Origin: Pseudodesulfovibrio sp. zrk46
GTDB lineage: Bacteria > Desulfobacterota > Desulfovibrionia > Desulfovibrionales > Desulfovibrionaceae
Reading direction: 5' to 3'
Assembly (NCBI RefSeq): GCF_012516435.1
Contig: NZ_CP051216.1
Coordinates: forward strand, 2,002,001 to 2,066,000
DNA length: 64,000 nucleotides
Shown: piece by piece, positions 1-8,714 of the stretch
How positions within the stretch are numbered: position 1 is the stretch's first letter
How the letters are laid out: each line of letters opens with the position of its first letter
The notes under the pieces: generated by a model
Database searches by the model: none
Told to the model about the DNA's origin: nothing
Seen by the model: the letters and a program-made list of their open reading frames with translations, nothing else
Translations under genes and position numbers: made by a program

Positions 1-134
1 TCAGCTTCCTGCTGATCACCCCGAAGGAATACAGATTGCGTAGTAATATTTTCCAGCTCGTAAGCTGCTGACTTACTGAGTTGGCTTTTTGCGAAAGGGA
101 CGCTTTCGAAGACAAGTACTTTGTTACTAAGCAT
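1..134 (-). CDS. mcrC: McrC-like protein, N-terminal part (runs off window)
   Basis: A reading frame opens at an ATG on the minus strand eight bases before the end of the McrB-like gene and stays open for 44 codons to the window edge. It begins MLSNKVLVFESVPFAK and contains YELENITTQSVFL. I see no diagnostic motif in so short a piece. The call rests on context: McrC is the usual partner encoded directly downstream of McrB, commonly with a 4-8 base overlap as here, and McrC supplies the PD-(D/E)xK nuclease of the modification-dependent McrBC system. The C-terminal nuclease domain lies outside the window, so activity cannot be judged. It could also be a different McrB partner such as a LlaJI-type subunit. 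Confidence 0.6.
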   Translation of the reverse strand, partial: MLSNKVLVFESVPFAKSQLSKSAAYELENITTQSVFLRGDQQEA

Positions 135-2436
135 CACCTTGCTCGACTTTCAGGTCGTACTCATTTTGAAGAGCTCGAATGAACGACGAAATCTCTAGCC
201 TGTTAATTCGATATACTTTTCTTGTTGTGAAATTGTCAGGCAAGGATTTTAATTCAGCCTCATTAATAATCTCTTTCCCCAAAATCATTTGAATCTGCTC
301 GTAGTCATCGAAGAAGTACTCCTGTAGTTGAGGGAGTACTTTTTCCATGATCACATCGTAGAGCTCTTGGGATGTGTCTATTGTCTTATTTACACCCTTC
401 ATGAAATAGCCATGCCCAAGAGTATGTTCACGCCCAAGTAATGACTCAATTCGCTCGTTCATTTTGGTGAGAAGCGTTGTGAGGTTTACTCCTTCGATGG
501 TCTTACCGTTTAACAAGCTTGGGTTAGGCAGGAGTTCAATAAATTTAAAACGACGCCGTAAGGCAGTATCGAGATGTGTTAGTGAGCGATCTGCCGTATT
601 CATGGTTCCAACGATGAATAGATTTTGGGGAATCATTAAGGTTTTACCAGAAGCGAGCGTAATAGGTGTTTCACGCTTGTCTTCTTCGATAGCAGTAATG
701 AATTCGCCGAAGATCTTGGCAACATTGCCACGATTTATTTCATCAATCTTTAGAACGTAATCCTTGTCCTTACCTCGAGTCTTTGAGTTGAGGATTCGAA
801 TGAGCTCCTCATTTTTAAGTATGGAGTTTATGCTATAGAGCGTGCGCTGGGAGACTTGCTTGTTGAGTATTTTCTCTGACGGGATTGTTCTTTCATCATT
901 CACCCACAGCCAGTTTACTTTTCGGGCGTGAGTATAGTCTGAATTGAACCCAAACTCATCTGCTAGCTCCGGTTTGTATTCATATTGACCTTGCACTTCA
1001 CCAATTGCTCTAATTCCACCAGAATTACCTTTTGTCACAAGGACGATGTCGCCTTTACGCATTTCAATTGTAAATTGGCGCATCATTGTAGCAATGCTTT
1101 GGTTATCCACCTTGAGTTCATTCAATCGATCTCGAAGGGATTCAGTGCTGCTAATGCTTTTGCTTAAATCTTCGCCAACAAAGCCGAACAGCAAAAGGCT
1201 CTTCTCTATGCATGCTTCAAAAACCAAATCTCCATCGGCCGTTTTCGTGTTCCCTAATGACATTTTCCATTTGTTTACTTTGGATAGGTCAATGTTGGAG
1301 TCAATGGCGATGGAGTCCGATTGGGCGAGCTGTGCTAGTTGCTTTAAAACTCCATTCTTTCGTTCGTACTTGAGTGTGCCATCTGAATCATCTTTTAGAA
1401 CAGGGGTTATGCCTTCGATAAAGTCCTCGTAACTAAATGAAGGGTGAAATGTTACAAAACGCTGTTGCTCAGGGGGGAGGTCTTTTATGAACTCAAGGCC
1501 TGGAATTTTACCTGAGATCAATGCATGAGTTTTACCAGTCCCTGGGGGGCCATATAGAATAACATTCTTAGATTTCGAGTTGCTGATAGCCTTTTCGCTT
1601 TCGGGCTTGGCGCTGGGAGGGGTCTTAGCTTTTTTGTTGGGAGCATGTGTTTTCCACTGCTCAGCCCATGGTGATTGAAAAAAATGCTCAAACTGAGGGT
1701 GCTCAGCTTGGATTGCATTTCTTATGGCTAATAATTTTTTATCATCGTTGTCAGTTTCTTCTGCCTCCGGAGCTAGTGAGGAAAATGCTTTGATGATGTC
1801 TTTTCTTGCGCTGCCTCCAGATATCCGTTCAAAGGTGTCTGGGAATAGCAAGTGAAGGAGTACGTGTCTTAGAGGACGTTTTTTGGCAGTGTCAATTTGA
1901 TCAACAAAGTCTTGGAACAGCCAAGGATCACTAATCCGTTCTGTTTGCTGAGCTGCTGGCAATGCCTTCCACGCTTTTGCAAAGCGAGCGAAGAACGTTA
2001 TTTCATCAGGCCGTCCCGTATTGTAATACGTTCCAGTCTTTGCAAGGCCCGCATTAAAAGCTTTTGTAATTACATGGTCAACTGGAAGAACTAAGCCTGC
2101 CCATTCTAAGACATTGTTTAAATTTTCTTTTTTGGTTTTACTTTTCACCGAATAAGTTTCTGGAAACAAAAAGTATATAGCTAACATTTCAGCAGCCAAA
2201 ATGATCACATCATCATTTTGTCCTAAAAGCTGTTCTTCGAGTTTCGTCATGAAACTTTTGTCAGGAGTTAAATCTGGATTTTCCACAAAGGCCCTGAAGA
2301 AATAATCAACATTCTCAGGAGACCAAACAGTTCTACCTTCAAACAAAAGAGAACCATCGCTCATAAGGCATTTGTCGCGGAATATTTCGGCAGTCTGATA
2401 GATTTCAGCTGATCCAGGTTCGGTACTGCGTGCCAC
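127..2436 (-). CDS. mcrB: McrB-like AAA+ GTPase/ATPase of a modification-dependent restriction system
   Basis: This is the motor subunit of a McrBC-type restriction complex, which binds modified DNA and translocates it for its McrC nuclease partner. The AAA+ module shows a Walker A GPPGTGKT near residue 297, a Walker B region with KIDEINRGNVAKIFGE near 564, and the McrB signature MNTADRS followed by ALRRRF. About 290 residues precede Walker A and probably include the target-recognition part. Unusually, about 120 residues between Walker A and Walker B (roughly 385-505) look like a beta-rich insert of EVE/PUA-like style (GDIVLVTKG, IGEVQGQYEYK). Start is GTG with GAGGAG seven bases upstream. 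It overlaps the McrC start by eight bases. The DNA is more AT-rich than the glycan locus, in keeping with acquisition by transfer. Confidence 0.87.
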   Translation of the reverse strand: MARSTEPGSAEIYQTAEIFRDKCLMSDGSLLFEGRTVWSPENVDYFFRAFVENPDLTPDKSFMTKLEEQLLGQNDDVIILAAEMLAIYFLFPETYSVKSKTKKENLNNVLEWAGLVLPVDHVITKAFNAGLAKTGTYYNTGRPDEITFFARFAKAWKALPAAQQTERISDPWLFQDFVDQIDTAKKRPLRHVLLHLLFPDTFERISGGSARKDIIKAFSSLAPEAEETDNDDKKLLAIRNAIQAEHPQFEHFFQSPWAEQWKTHAPNKKAKTPPSAKPESEKAISNSKSKNVILYGPPGTGKTHALISGKIPGLEFIKDLPPEQQRFVTFHPSFSYEDFIEGITPVLKDDSDGTLKYERKNGVLKQLAQLAQSDSIAIDSNIDLSKVNKWKMSLGNTKTADGDLVFEACIEKSLLLFGFVGEDLSKSISSTESLRDRLNELKVDNQSIATMMRQFTIEMRKGDIVLVTKGNSGGIRAIGEVQGQYEYKPELADEFGFNSDYTHARKVNWLWVNDERTIPSEKILNKQVSQRTLYSINSILKNEELIRILNSKTRGKDKDYVLKIDEINRGNVAKIFGEFITAIEEDKRETPITLASGKTLMIPQNLFIVGTMNTADRSLTHLDTALRRRFKFIELLPNPSLLNGKTIEGVNLTTLLTKMNERIESLLGREHTLGHGYFMKGVNKTIDTSQELYDVIMEKVLPQLQEYFFDDYEQIQMILGKEIINEAELKSLPDNFTTRKVYRINRLEISSFIRALQNEYDLKVEQGDA

Positions 2437-2466
2437 TACTTTCTCCTCAAGCTATTTTATCCATAT

Positions 2467-3486
2467 TTAATAATCAGATGGGGGGAAGTTGTCACCAGCC
2501 CCTTGATTTTCAAACTGATCGTACTTTCCATTTTGATATGAATAAACTCCACGAAGGTAGTTTGTACGAGTTAACAGTTTTTCAAAATTACTTTGATCAA
2601 TACTCAAACCATGCTGTGAAGCATATTCAAAATCACATTCTGGAGTAGTCAAAATGGCAGGATTTACTATGAACCGTTTTTCAGTTCTGAGCCACACTCC
2701 TATAATAAAGTGCGGAAATAAAGCACCCTTTACGGCTACTTCAAACTGATCAGGAAAAAGTCCTTTTGGGTTATAGGTAGGAAGCCCAATGTCGGTGACA
2801 ATGCTGTAGTTCGCGGAAAGTAGCCAAGGAGCAATACAGTGAAATTCATATGGCCTAGGAAGATAATAATGAACAATTGAACTGTCTTTAATCTCTCTCT
2901 TGCTGTTGCATGAAAAATGACGTGTCATTTCATGTTGTGTGCTGGTTGAGACAAGGACTGTTTCTTTCCTAACACCTGCAGACCCACCAGTGTGTAACAA
3001 ATACAAATAATAATCTCTTACTTTCAATCGATTCTCTTCGGTGGCAATATTTTGTACCGAGTTACAGAATGCTGATTCATTTCCTTTTACAGCAAAGAAA
3101 TTAACAAATGGGGCAGGCAACCGTTCTTTAAAACGCTCTCTTTTCACTATACCAGCAATCCGATCGAACATTTCTCTAAAAGTCTTGCGAGAGCAATCAT
3201 TAATCCCATTTAAGTAATCTCGATCATCGGCATGCTTGTCTTTAAAAAAGTGTCTAGCCTTATCCCCGAAGAAGAAAAGGTCGGTTAATGTCTGGCCGGA
3301 CAGCCTTTTTTTGATATCACGTTGCCTATCTCCCCTATACAGAAACATGATTTCGTCAGCTTTCGACTTTTCGACGAGGAAACTACAAAAGGCTTCGTAA
3401 GCCTCCATTTGAGAATGACTTAGTAAGTTGTTGTCAGGAGTACAGTACTCTGCCCCTTTGTACATGATGAGATTCCCGTTATTCAT
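2467..3486 (-). CDS. Unrecognised 339-aa protein, possible ADP-ribosyltransferase-like fold
   Basis: I do not recognise a named family. The protein is soluble, with no signal peptide or membrane segment. Three patches in order resemble the R-S-E signature of arginine-type ADP-ribosyltransferases: FLYRGDRQ with R51, VLVSTSTQ with S180-T181-S182, and DQFEVAVKG...FPHFIIGV with E249. In that family the last patch would carry an ExE or QxE glutamate; here the residue two before E249 is Q247. This is a pattern match by eye, not a demonstrated fold. The gene sits between the type ISP enzyme (10 bases downstream of its stop) and mcrB, all on one strand, so a defence-associated effector or accessory role is plausible. 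No strong ribosome site precedes the ATG; an in-frame ATG seven codons later is an alternative start. Confidence 0.6.
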   Translation of the reverse strand: MNNGNLIMYKGAEYCTPDNNLLSHSQMEAYEAFCSFLVEKSKADEIMFLYRGDRQRDIKKRLSGQTLTDLFFFGDKARHFFKDKHADDRDYLNGINDCSRKTFREMFDRIAGIVKRERFKERLPAPFVNFFAVKGNESAFCNSVQNIATEENRLKVRDYYLYLLHTGGSAGVRKETVLVSTSTQHEMTRHFSCNSKREIKDSSIVHYYLPRPYEFHCIAPWLLSANYSIVTDIGLPTYNPKGLFPDQFEVAVKGALFPHFIIGVWLRTEKRFIVNPAILTTPECDFEYASQHGLSIDQSNFEKLLTRTNYLRGVYSYQNGKYDQFENQGAGDNFPPSDY

Positions 3487-3496
3487 TTGCTACTGG

Positions 3497-6400
3497 CTAA
3501 ATATCCAACTTAGGCAACCCATTCACGATCTTCATGGTCTCAAGACTGACCGTGATTACGCGCATAAAGAGCTCTAGCGGATAGCGCGGGTTGTTCATGG
3601 TTTCGATGGCCCAATCGTTAGCGTCGTTAATGATGCCAGATTTTTTGTCCTGCTTAACGCATTGACGCTCTACAACCCAATCGAGAGCAGGTTTGCCATT
3701 GACCACGTAGTCGTAGGCCTCCAAAGGAATGTCGCGTAACGTGATACGGGGGTTATAGATGAGGACCGTTTTGTCCTTGCCCTTGCCGTATTTCATCTTC
3801 TTGACTCGGTAGTCGCTGTTTTTGAGCTCTTTGCCATTCGTATCCACGGTGACGGGGTACATATCCACGGTTTCATAATTCAAATGCAGGTCTGCCAAGT
3901 CCCGGCCCGCTTTGCTGAAGGCCCAGAAATCGGTGGCGGTTTTCACGCATGGGATACGGGGCAACTCTTTGGTCAGGTTGTTCCTGAACCGTTCCCGGTA
4001 ATCCGGGGAATGGAGCAGGCCGTACACGTAATAGAAAATGTCTTCCTTGCTGATGAATTCACCGGGATAGGCCTGCTGGAATTCCTGCAAACCTTCGTCT
4101 GTTATGGCATCCCGCTTCGTGCGCTTGGCTTCTTTGGGATTGGGTTCGTCAAAGAGGCTGGCTTGTTTTTGATTTTTGGCGGGCTTTTCCTCTTCGTAGA
4201 GGTAGAGTGGGAAGCACAACCCATTGTAATGTGTTTTGTATTCTGGAACTGCATTAACCATTAAAACAGAATAGTCATTCTTTTCTCCGGTACCAGTTGC
4301 AACAATCACTAGGTTGTTTAGTTCGTCATTAGGAAATATGCGGGGCATTTGATATACCATTTCATTGAAGGAACGGTCAAAATATAGCCACCTTTTGGAA
4401 AATGGTCGATAGACACTTTGAGTTATTCCCTTCCCTTCGTATTGATATATCTTCCCTTGTGCTAACTGATTCTTTAAAGCGCGTGACCAACTGATCTTAG
4501 CGGGGTCTGTATCAATAAAATCGGCAATTTTTTTCTTACGGTCCCTTTTGTCTAGGTTCTCATAAAGACTTTGAAAGCGGTTTACTTCGTGGTTATAGAA
4601 GTCAATCATTCGCCGCATATTATTAGCTAAATCAGTCTTCGATGCATTAAAGCACCAAGCATCTCGGCAAGTCAGTACGCCACAAGAGTACTCTTCGACC
4701 ATCTTCTTTTGTTGATTTTTCTTGTCTCCAATAACTATATATTCGTCAAAACTATTATCACGTAGGTTCATCCAGTCACCGCGTTCGTCTGGCGTAATTT
4801 GATTCCAGCCAGTGATTTCGGCAATACCTTCGATACTTGCAAAGGCTTCAACCTTTTTCAGCTTGTCTTCGCGGCTAAGATAGTCACCAATATCATGGAA
4901 GAAAATTTGCCCAGTCTTATGGGCCTTTGGATTCTTGACTAATAAAGAAATGGCGATCGGAGCACGGCTTCCGCTTCCAAATATTTTTCCCCCTTCTTGC
5001 CGGGAACGCTCTCCAGACGTGCGTTGATTCCCACGAAGGTGAAAGACATAGATATTTGAAAATTCATCAGCAAGGCATTGCCTCATTCCAGCTGCGGTAT
5101 TTGCTTCTAAAAAACCGCCATTGGTGACAAAGCCGATTACACCCGTATTCCCTATTCGGTCGGAAGCCCACCGAATAGCCCGAATGTAGCTATCATACAG
5201 CCCTTTGGACAGCACAGCCTTGGATCGTGCGACATAAGTATTTCGTATGCTTTCATCTAAAGTGGGATAGACAATATTCTGGTTATTATCGTTTTCGTTT
5301 CCTTGTCCCACTGAGTACGGTGGGTTCCCCATAATAACCCGAATATCCAACTCTTTTTGTCGCTTCCTGCGGTCGCTGTTGTCCTCAAGAGCAACGCTAA
5401 TCAGGTCGTCTTTCTCATACATTTGGAAGGTGTCAGTCAGGCAAATGCCTTCGAACGGCTCATACTCTCCCTTGCCGCCCATGAGGGTGTGGTAGACCGC
5501 CTCGATATTGATTGCGGCGATGTAGTAGGCCAGCAAAACGATTTCATTGGCGTGAATCTCATGCCTGTACTTGTGGGGGAGCTGTTCCGGCGAAATCAGG
5601 CCGCTTTGCAGGAGGCGGGTAATAAAGGTGCCGGTGCCGGTGAAGGGGTCGATAATATGTACGCCCTCGCTGCCGAGGGTCTGGCCAAATTCGCTTTTCA
5701 GCACGTCATTGACGCTGTGAATGATGAAATCCACCACCTCGACTGGGGTATATACGATACCTAGGCGTTCGGTCATTTTCGGGAAGGCGTTCCGGAAAAA
5801 CTTGTCATAGAGTTCGACCACGATTTTTTGTTTGCCTTCGGCGCTGTCGATGCCCTCGGCCCGGAGTTTTACGCTGTCATAGAACTTTTCGAGCGTGTCG
5901 GCTTCTTTGTCTAGCCGGTGTTCCTGCAAGGTATCCAAGACCCCTTGCATGGCCTGTGAAATGGGATTGTTCTGGGCAAAGCTGTAGCCTTCAAAGAGCG
6001 AGTCGAAAACCGGCTTTGTGATTAGGTGCTGGGCCAGCATTTCTATGACTTCATCGTCTGTAATAGAGTCATTGAGATCGTCTCGTAACTCTTCGGCAAA
6101 GTCCTGAAACGCCTTGCGCTCCTGTACGTGGCTCTCGTCTTCAAGAATCGTGTGAATCCGGTTGATATGCGTCTGGGCGATCTTTGCAATATCGTTGGCC
6201 CAGTCTTCCCAGTGGTGCCGGTTGCCGCATTTCTGAACCAGCTTCGCATAAATGGCGCGTTCAAAGTCGCTGATTTCAAACGTAAGTTGTTTCGCTACCG
6301 GATCACGCCGCGTCGGTTCAGCAGCGCCAATAGTATGAGAGCCTTTGCCTGTGTCTCCCTTCTTTGCTGAGGTCTTTGCATTAATCTTATCCGTAATGGC

Positions 6401-8386
6401 AACGACTTCAATCTTGCTGATATCCGGACCGATCAGTTCGGTCTTGTTCACCATAGCGTCAAAGCGGTCATCGTGAGAACGCAAAGCCTGTAGCACTTGC
6501 CAAACGACTTTATAGGTCACGTTGTCATTCAGGGCCTCATGAGGCTCCTTACCTGCAGGAATAACTACAGGGAGAATGACATAGCCACGTTTCTTGCCCG
6601 GAGCGTTTCTCATTACGCGTCCGACAGACTGAACCACATCAACTTGTGAATTGCGGGGAGTGAGGAATAACACTGCATCAAGCGCGGGGACGTCAACGCC
6701 TTCGGAAAGGCAGCGGACATTGCTCAATATGCGGCAGGTGTTATCTGGGGATTCTGCTCGAAGCCAGTCAAGTTTCTCTTCCTTCTCACTGGCGTTCATG
6801 GAGCCGTCTACATGTTCGGCTTCACAGGCAAGAGTGGAGGCTAGTTCGTCATCTTCGGTCTTTTGATAGCTCGCCACTACCTGCTGAAACATGCCAGCAA
6901 TATTTTTTGAGCTGACCTTGTGTTTCCGTGCTTTCTTGGCAATCTCGATAACCTGACAAAAGGCAACCGCCCGTTTCATTGGGTCGGAATCGTCTACAAG
7001 GTCGGCGGTCACGTCCTGTTTTGAAAGAGCTTTCCAGCAACCAATTATTTTTGCGGCGTCGTCAACTTTGAGCTGGTTGTTCTCGTCAGAAAGCAAACTC
7101 TGAATACGGCGACTAACATGAGTTTCGTCAACGGATAAAACCAGCACCTTGTAATCACACAACAGTCCGAGTTTGACCGCTTCGGAGAAGTTAATGGTAT
7201 ATAGGTCTTTGCCGTATTGTTCTTCATTGTCCATGGAGCAAAGCACTATGTCATCGCGTTCGGCGGTGGTCTTAGCTGTGTCACTATAAAGGCGCGGGGT
7301 TGCGGTCATGTATATACGCTTTGCGCCTTTAAGGAAGCGGTCCTCATGGACTTTGACGAAGTTACTTTCATCCTCTCCAGCAAAAGTCGCGCCCGTAGTT
7401 CTATGCGCTTCATCACAAATAATAAGGTCGAACTCTGGTAAGTTGTGTTCATACTGTGCCCGACTGAGAACATCGATTGAGTGGTAGGTGGAAAACACAA
7501 CACTCATGTGCTCGCTGTCGTGACGTTTTTCCATTGCCCTCGCCAGTTTGTCTGCTTTCGTGGTGGCAGGGTAGCGCAACTCATGGGCGAACACCTGTAC
7601 GCTGTCATCGTCTTTTTTACGCTTTTTGCCGACGTCACTATCCGAACATACGGCAAAGCTGTGCAGGGGCGTTTTGCTCTGTTGTGTCCATTCTGTGAGG
7701 GTCTGAGAAAGCAAGGCAAGGCTTGGCACCATGAATAGGACTCGCTTTCCCTTGCCTGCCAGTCCTTCAGCGATTTTTAGGCTGGTGAAGGTCTTGCCGG
7801 TTCCGCAAGCCATAATGAGCTTGCCTCGGTCTGTCGTCTTCAGCCCTTTTTCAACGGCGTCATAAGCGGCTTTTTGGTGATCTCGAAGGTCGTACTTTTC
7901 CTTAATAATCGGTTCGGAATCTGGTTGGTATTGCGACCAATCGATTTGGCTGTTTTCAAGATCGTGCAAGTCGATTTTGAAAACCGGAGGATTTTGATTG
8001 CTCAAAGAGTTCTCTGCGGGCCCGCTCCATTTATTGGTCGTGCAAACGATGATTCGGCGGGAGAAATTAGTTTTGCCGGAAGCAGTAAAGAAGCTGTCGA
8101 TATCTTTCTTTTGGAGCGTGTGATCTTCAGCATAGAGTTTACACTGGATTGCGTGAAATTCATCCGTGCCTCTCGTCTTAGCAACAAGGTCAATGCCTGT
8201 GTCTGTCCCCTCAAGCCCTTCAAGCTCCGCCCATTCCGCATATGTCCAAACATCACTGTACAGGTCTTTGTATGTGGCTTCATTTTTGAGGTAGCAGATA
8301 GTCAATTCTTCAAAGTAGGTGCCTTTCTCGCGTTCGCTGGTGGCGGTTTCACGGAAGGTGTCGAGTATCTTTTGAAGGGCAGTCAT
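3497..8386 (-). CDS. Type ISP-like single-chain restriction-modification enzyme (nuclease-helicase-methylase)
   Basis: One 1629-aa chain combines all functions of a restriction-modification system. An Mrr-like nuclease domain at the N-terminus has GIDLVAKTRG (D66) followed by AIQCK (Q81, K83). A superfamily 2 helicase/translocase follows with Walker A ACGTGKTF near 195, DEAH near 326 and a motif VI-like QSVGRVMR. An N6-adenine methylase has DPFTGTGTF near 915 and NPPYS near 1020. The C-terminal 500 residues would be the target-recognition part. This order matches the LlaGI/LlaBIII type ISP enzymes, which translocate along DNA and cut after head-on collision. The frame opens 32 codons earlier, but the ATG at 8386 has AGGAG at good spacing. 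The stretch encoding the region after the methylase motif is more AT-rich than the helicase part, as expected for a swapped target-recognition segment. Confidence 0.9.
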   Translation of the reverse strand: MTALQKILDTFRETATSEREKGTYFEELTICYLKNEATYKDLYSDVWTYAEWAELEGLEGTDTGIDLVAKTRGTDEFHAIQCKLYAEDHTLQKKDIDSFFTASGKTNFSRRIIVCTTNKWSGPAENSLSNQNPPVFKIDLHDLENSQIDWSQYQPDSEPIIKEKYDLRDHQKAAYDAVEKGLKTTDRGKLIMACGTGKTFTSLKIAEGLAGKGKRVLFMVPSLALLSQTLTEWTQQSKTPLHSFAVCSDSDVGKKRKKDDDSVQVFAHELRYPATTKADKLARAMEKRHDSEHMSVVFSTYHSIDVLSRAQYEHNLPEFDLIICDEAHRTTGATFAGEDESNFVKVHEDRFLKGAKRIYMTATPRLYSDTAKTTAERDDIVLCSMDNEEQYGKDLYTINFSEAVKLGLLCDYKVLVLSVDETHVSRRIQSLLSDENNQLKVDDAAKIIGCWKALSKQDVTADLVDDSDPMKRAVAFCQVIEIAKKARKHKVSSKNIAGMFQQVVASYQKTEDDELASTLACEAEHVDGSMNASEKEEKLDWLRAESPDNTCRILSNVRCLSEGVDVPALDAVLFLTPRNSQVDVVQSVGRVMRNAPGKKRGYVILPVVIPAGKEPHEALNDNVTYKVVWQVLQALRSHDDRFDAMVNKTELIGPDISKIEVVAITDKINAKTSAKKGDTGKGSHTIGAAEPTRRDPVAKQLTFEISDFERAIYAKLVQKCGNRHHWEDWANDIAKIAQTHINRIHTILEDESHVQERKAFQDFAEELRDDLNDSITDDEVIEMLAQHLITKPVFDSLFEGYSFAQNNPISQAMQGVLDTLQEHRLDKEADTLEKFYDSVKLRAEGIDSAEGKQKIVVELYDKFFRNAFPKMTERLGIVYTPVEVVDFIIHSVNDVLKSEFGQTLGSEGVHIIDPFTGTGTFITRLLQSGLISPEQLPHKYRHEIHANEIVLLAYYIAAINIEAVYHTLMGGKGEYEPFEGICLTDTFQMYEKDDLISVALEDNSDRRKRQKELDIRVIMGNPPYSVGQGNENDNNQNIVYPTLDESIRNTYVARSKAVLSKGLYDSYIRAIRWASDRIGNTGVIGFVTNGGFLEANTAAGMRQCLADEFSNIYVFHLRGNQRTSGERSRQEGGKIFGSGSRAPIAISLLVKNPKAHKTGQIFFHDIGDYLSREDKLKKVEAFASIEGIAEITGWNQITPDERGDWMNLRDNSFDEYIVIGDKKNQQKKMVEEYSCGVLTCRDAWCFNASKTDLANNMRRMIDFYNHEVNRFQSLYENLDKRDRKKKIADFIDTDPAKISWSRALKNQLAQGKIYQYEGKGITQSVYRPFSKRWLYFDRSFNEMVYQMPRIFPNDELNNLVIVATGTGEKNDYSVLMVNAVPEYKTHYNGLCFPLYLYEEEKPAKNQKQASLFDEPNPKEAKRTKRDAITDEGLQEFQQAYPGEFISKEDIFYYVYGLLHSPDYRERFRNNLTKELPRIPCVKTATDFWAFSKAGRDLADLHLNYETVDMYPVTVDTNGKELKNSDYRVKKMKYGKGKDKTVLIYNPRITLRDIPLEAYDYVVNGKPALDWVVERQCVKQDKKSGIINDANDWAIETMNNPRYPLELFMRVITVSLETMKIVNGLPKLDI

Positions 8387-8405
8387 TGTGGCTCCTGTTG
8401 TAAAG

Positions 8406-8450
8406 GCGCTATCAGCGCAGGAAATATATACTTTGTTGGGTATTACCCAA
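8406..8450 (-). promoter_or_regulatory. Putative promoter and paired inverted repeats for the type ISP gene
   Basis: Reading the minus strand, TTGGGT (8445-8450) and TATATT (8423-8428) are separated by 16 bases and could be -35 and -10 elements placing transcription about 30 bases before the ATG. A perfect inverted repeat, six bases with a three-base spacer (TTGGGT-att-ACCCAA, 8436-8450), covers the -35 side. A second, GCGCT-atc-AGCGC (8406-8418), lies over the expected transcription start. The arrangement is typical of repressor control, but no controller protein is encoded next door. Confidence 0.4.
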
Positions 8451-8659
8451 AGAAGGAATAAGCGCAAGCCATCTATGGACATTTCTGTTGTTGGTATCGC
8501 TTGATATGGTTGACTATTTTTTGTTTGGTGTCGTTCTTCGAGTGACTTCTTGTTCCGTGCTTCAAGCGCTTAGCGCCTGCCAGTAATGACTGGTAATTAG
8601 TCATAATTGCATAACATACTTGAATATGTGACGGGGTGTTGATATGCAATTTTGCGCAA

Positions 8660-8679
8660 TATATGTGGCTACACATATA
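8660..8679. promoter_or_regulatory. Perfect 8-bp inverted repeat upstream of zorA
   Basis: TATATGTG and its exact complement CACATATA are separated by GCTA, ending 35 bases before the zorA ATG. A TTGATA at 8639-8644 with a TATATG/TATGTG about 15-17 bases on could be the promoter, in which case the repeat overlaps the -10 element and would act as an operator. A smaller repeat, ATGACT...AGTCAT, lies further upstream (8586-8604). Confidence 0.35.
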
Positions 8680-8714
8680 CATAAATCAACCGCTACAGCG
8701 CCGAGGAGGTTGCT

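Noticed and set aside
8473-8682. A 69-codon minus-strand frame upstream of the type ISP gene, as possible controller protein
   Set aside because: No helix-turn-helix pattern, no clear ribosome site, and it covers the promoter-like inverted repeats.
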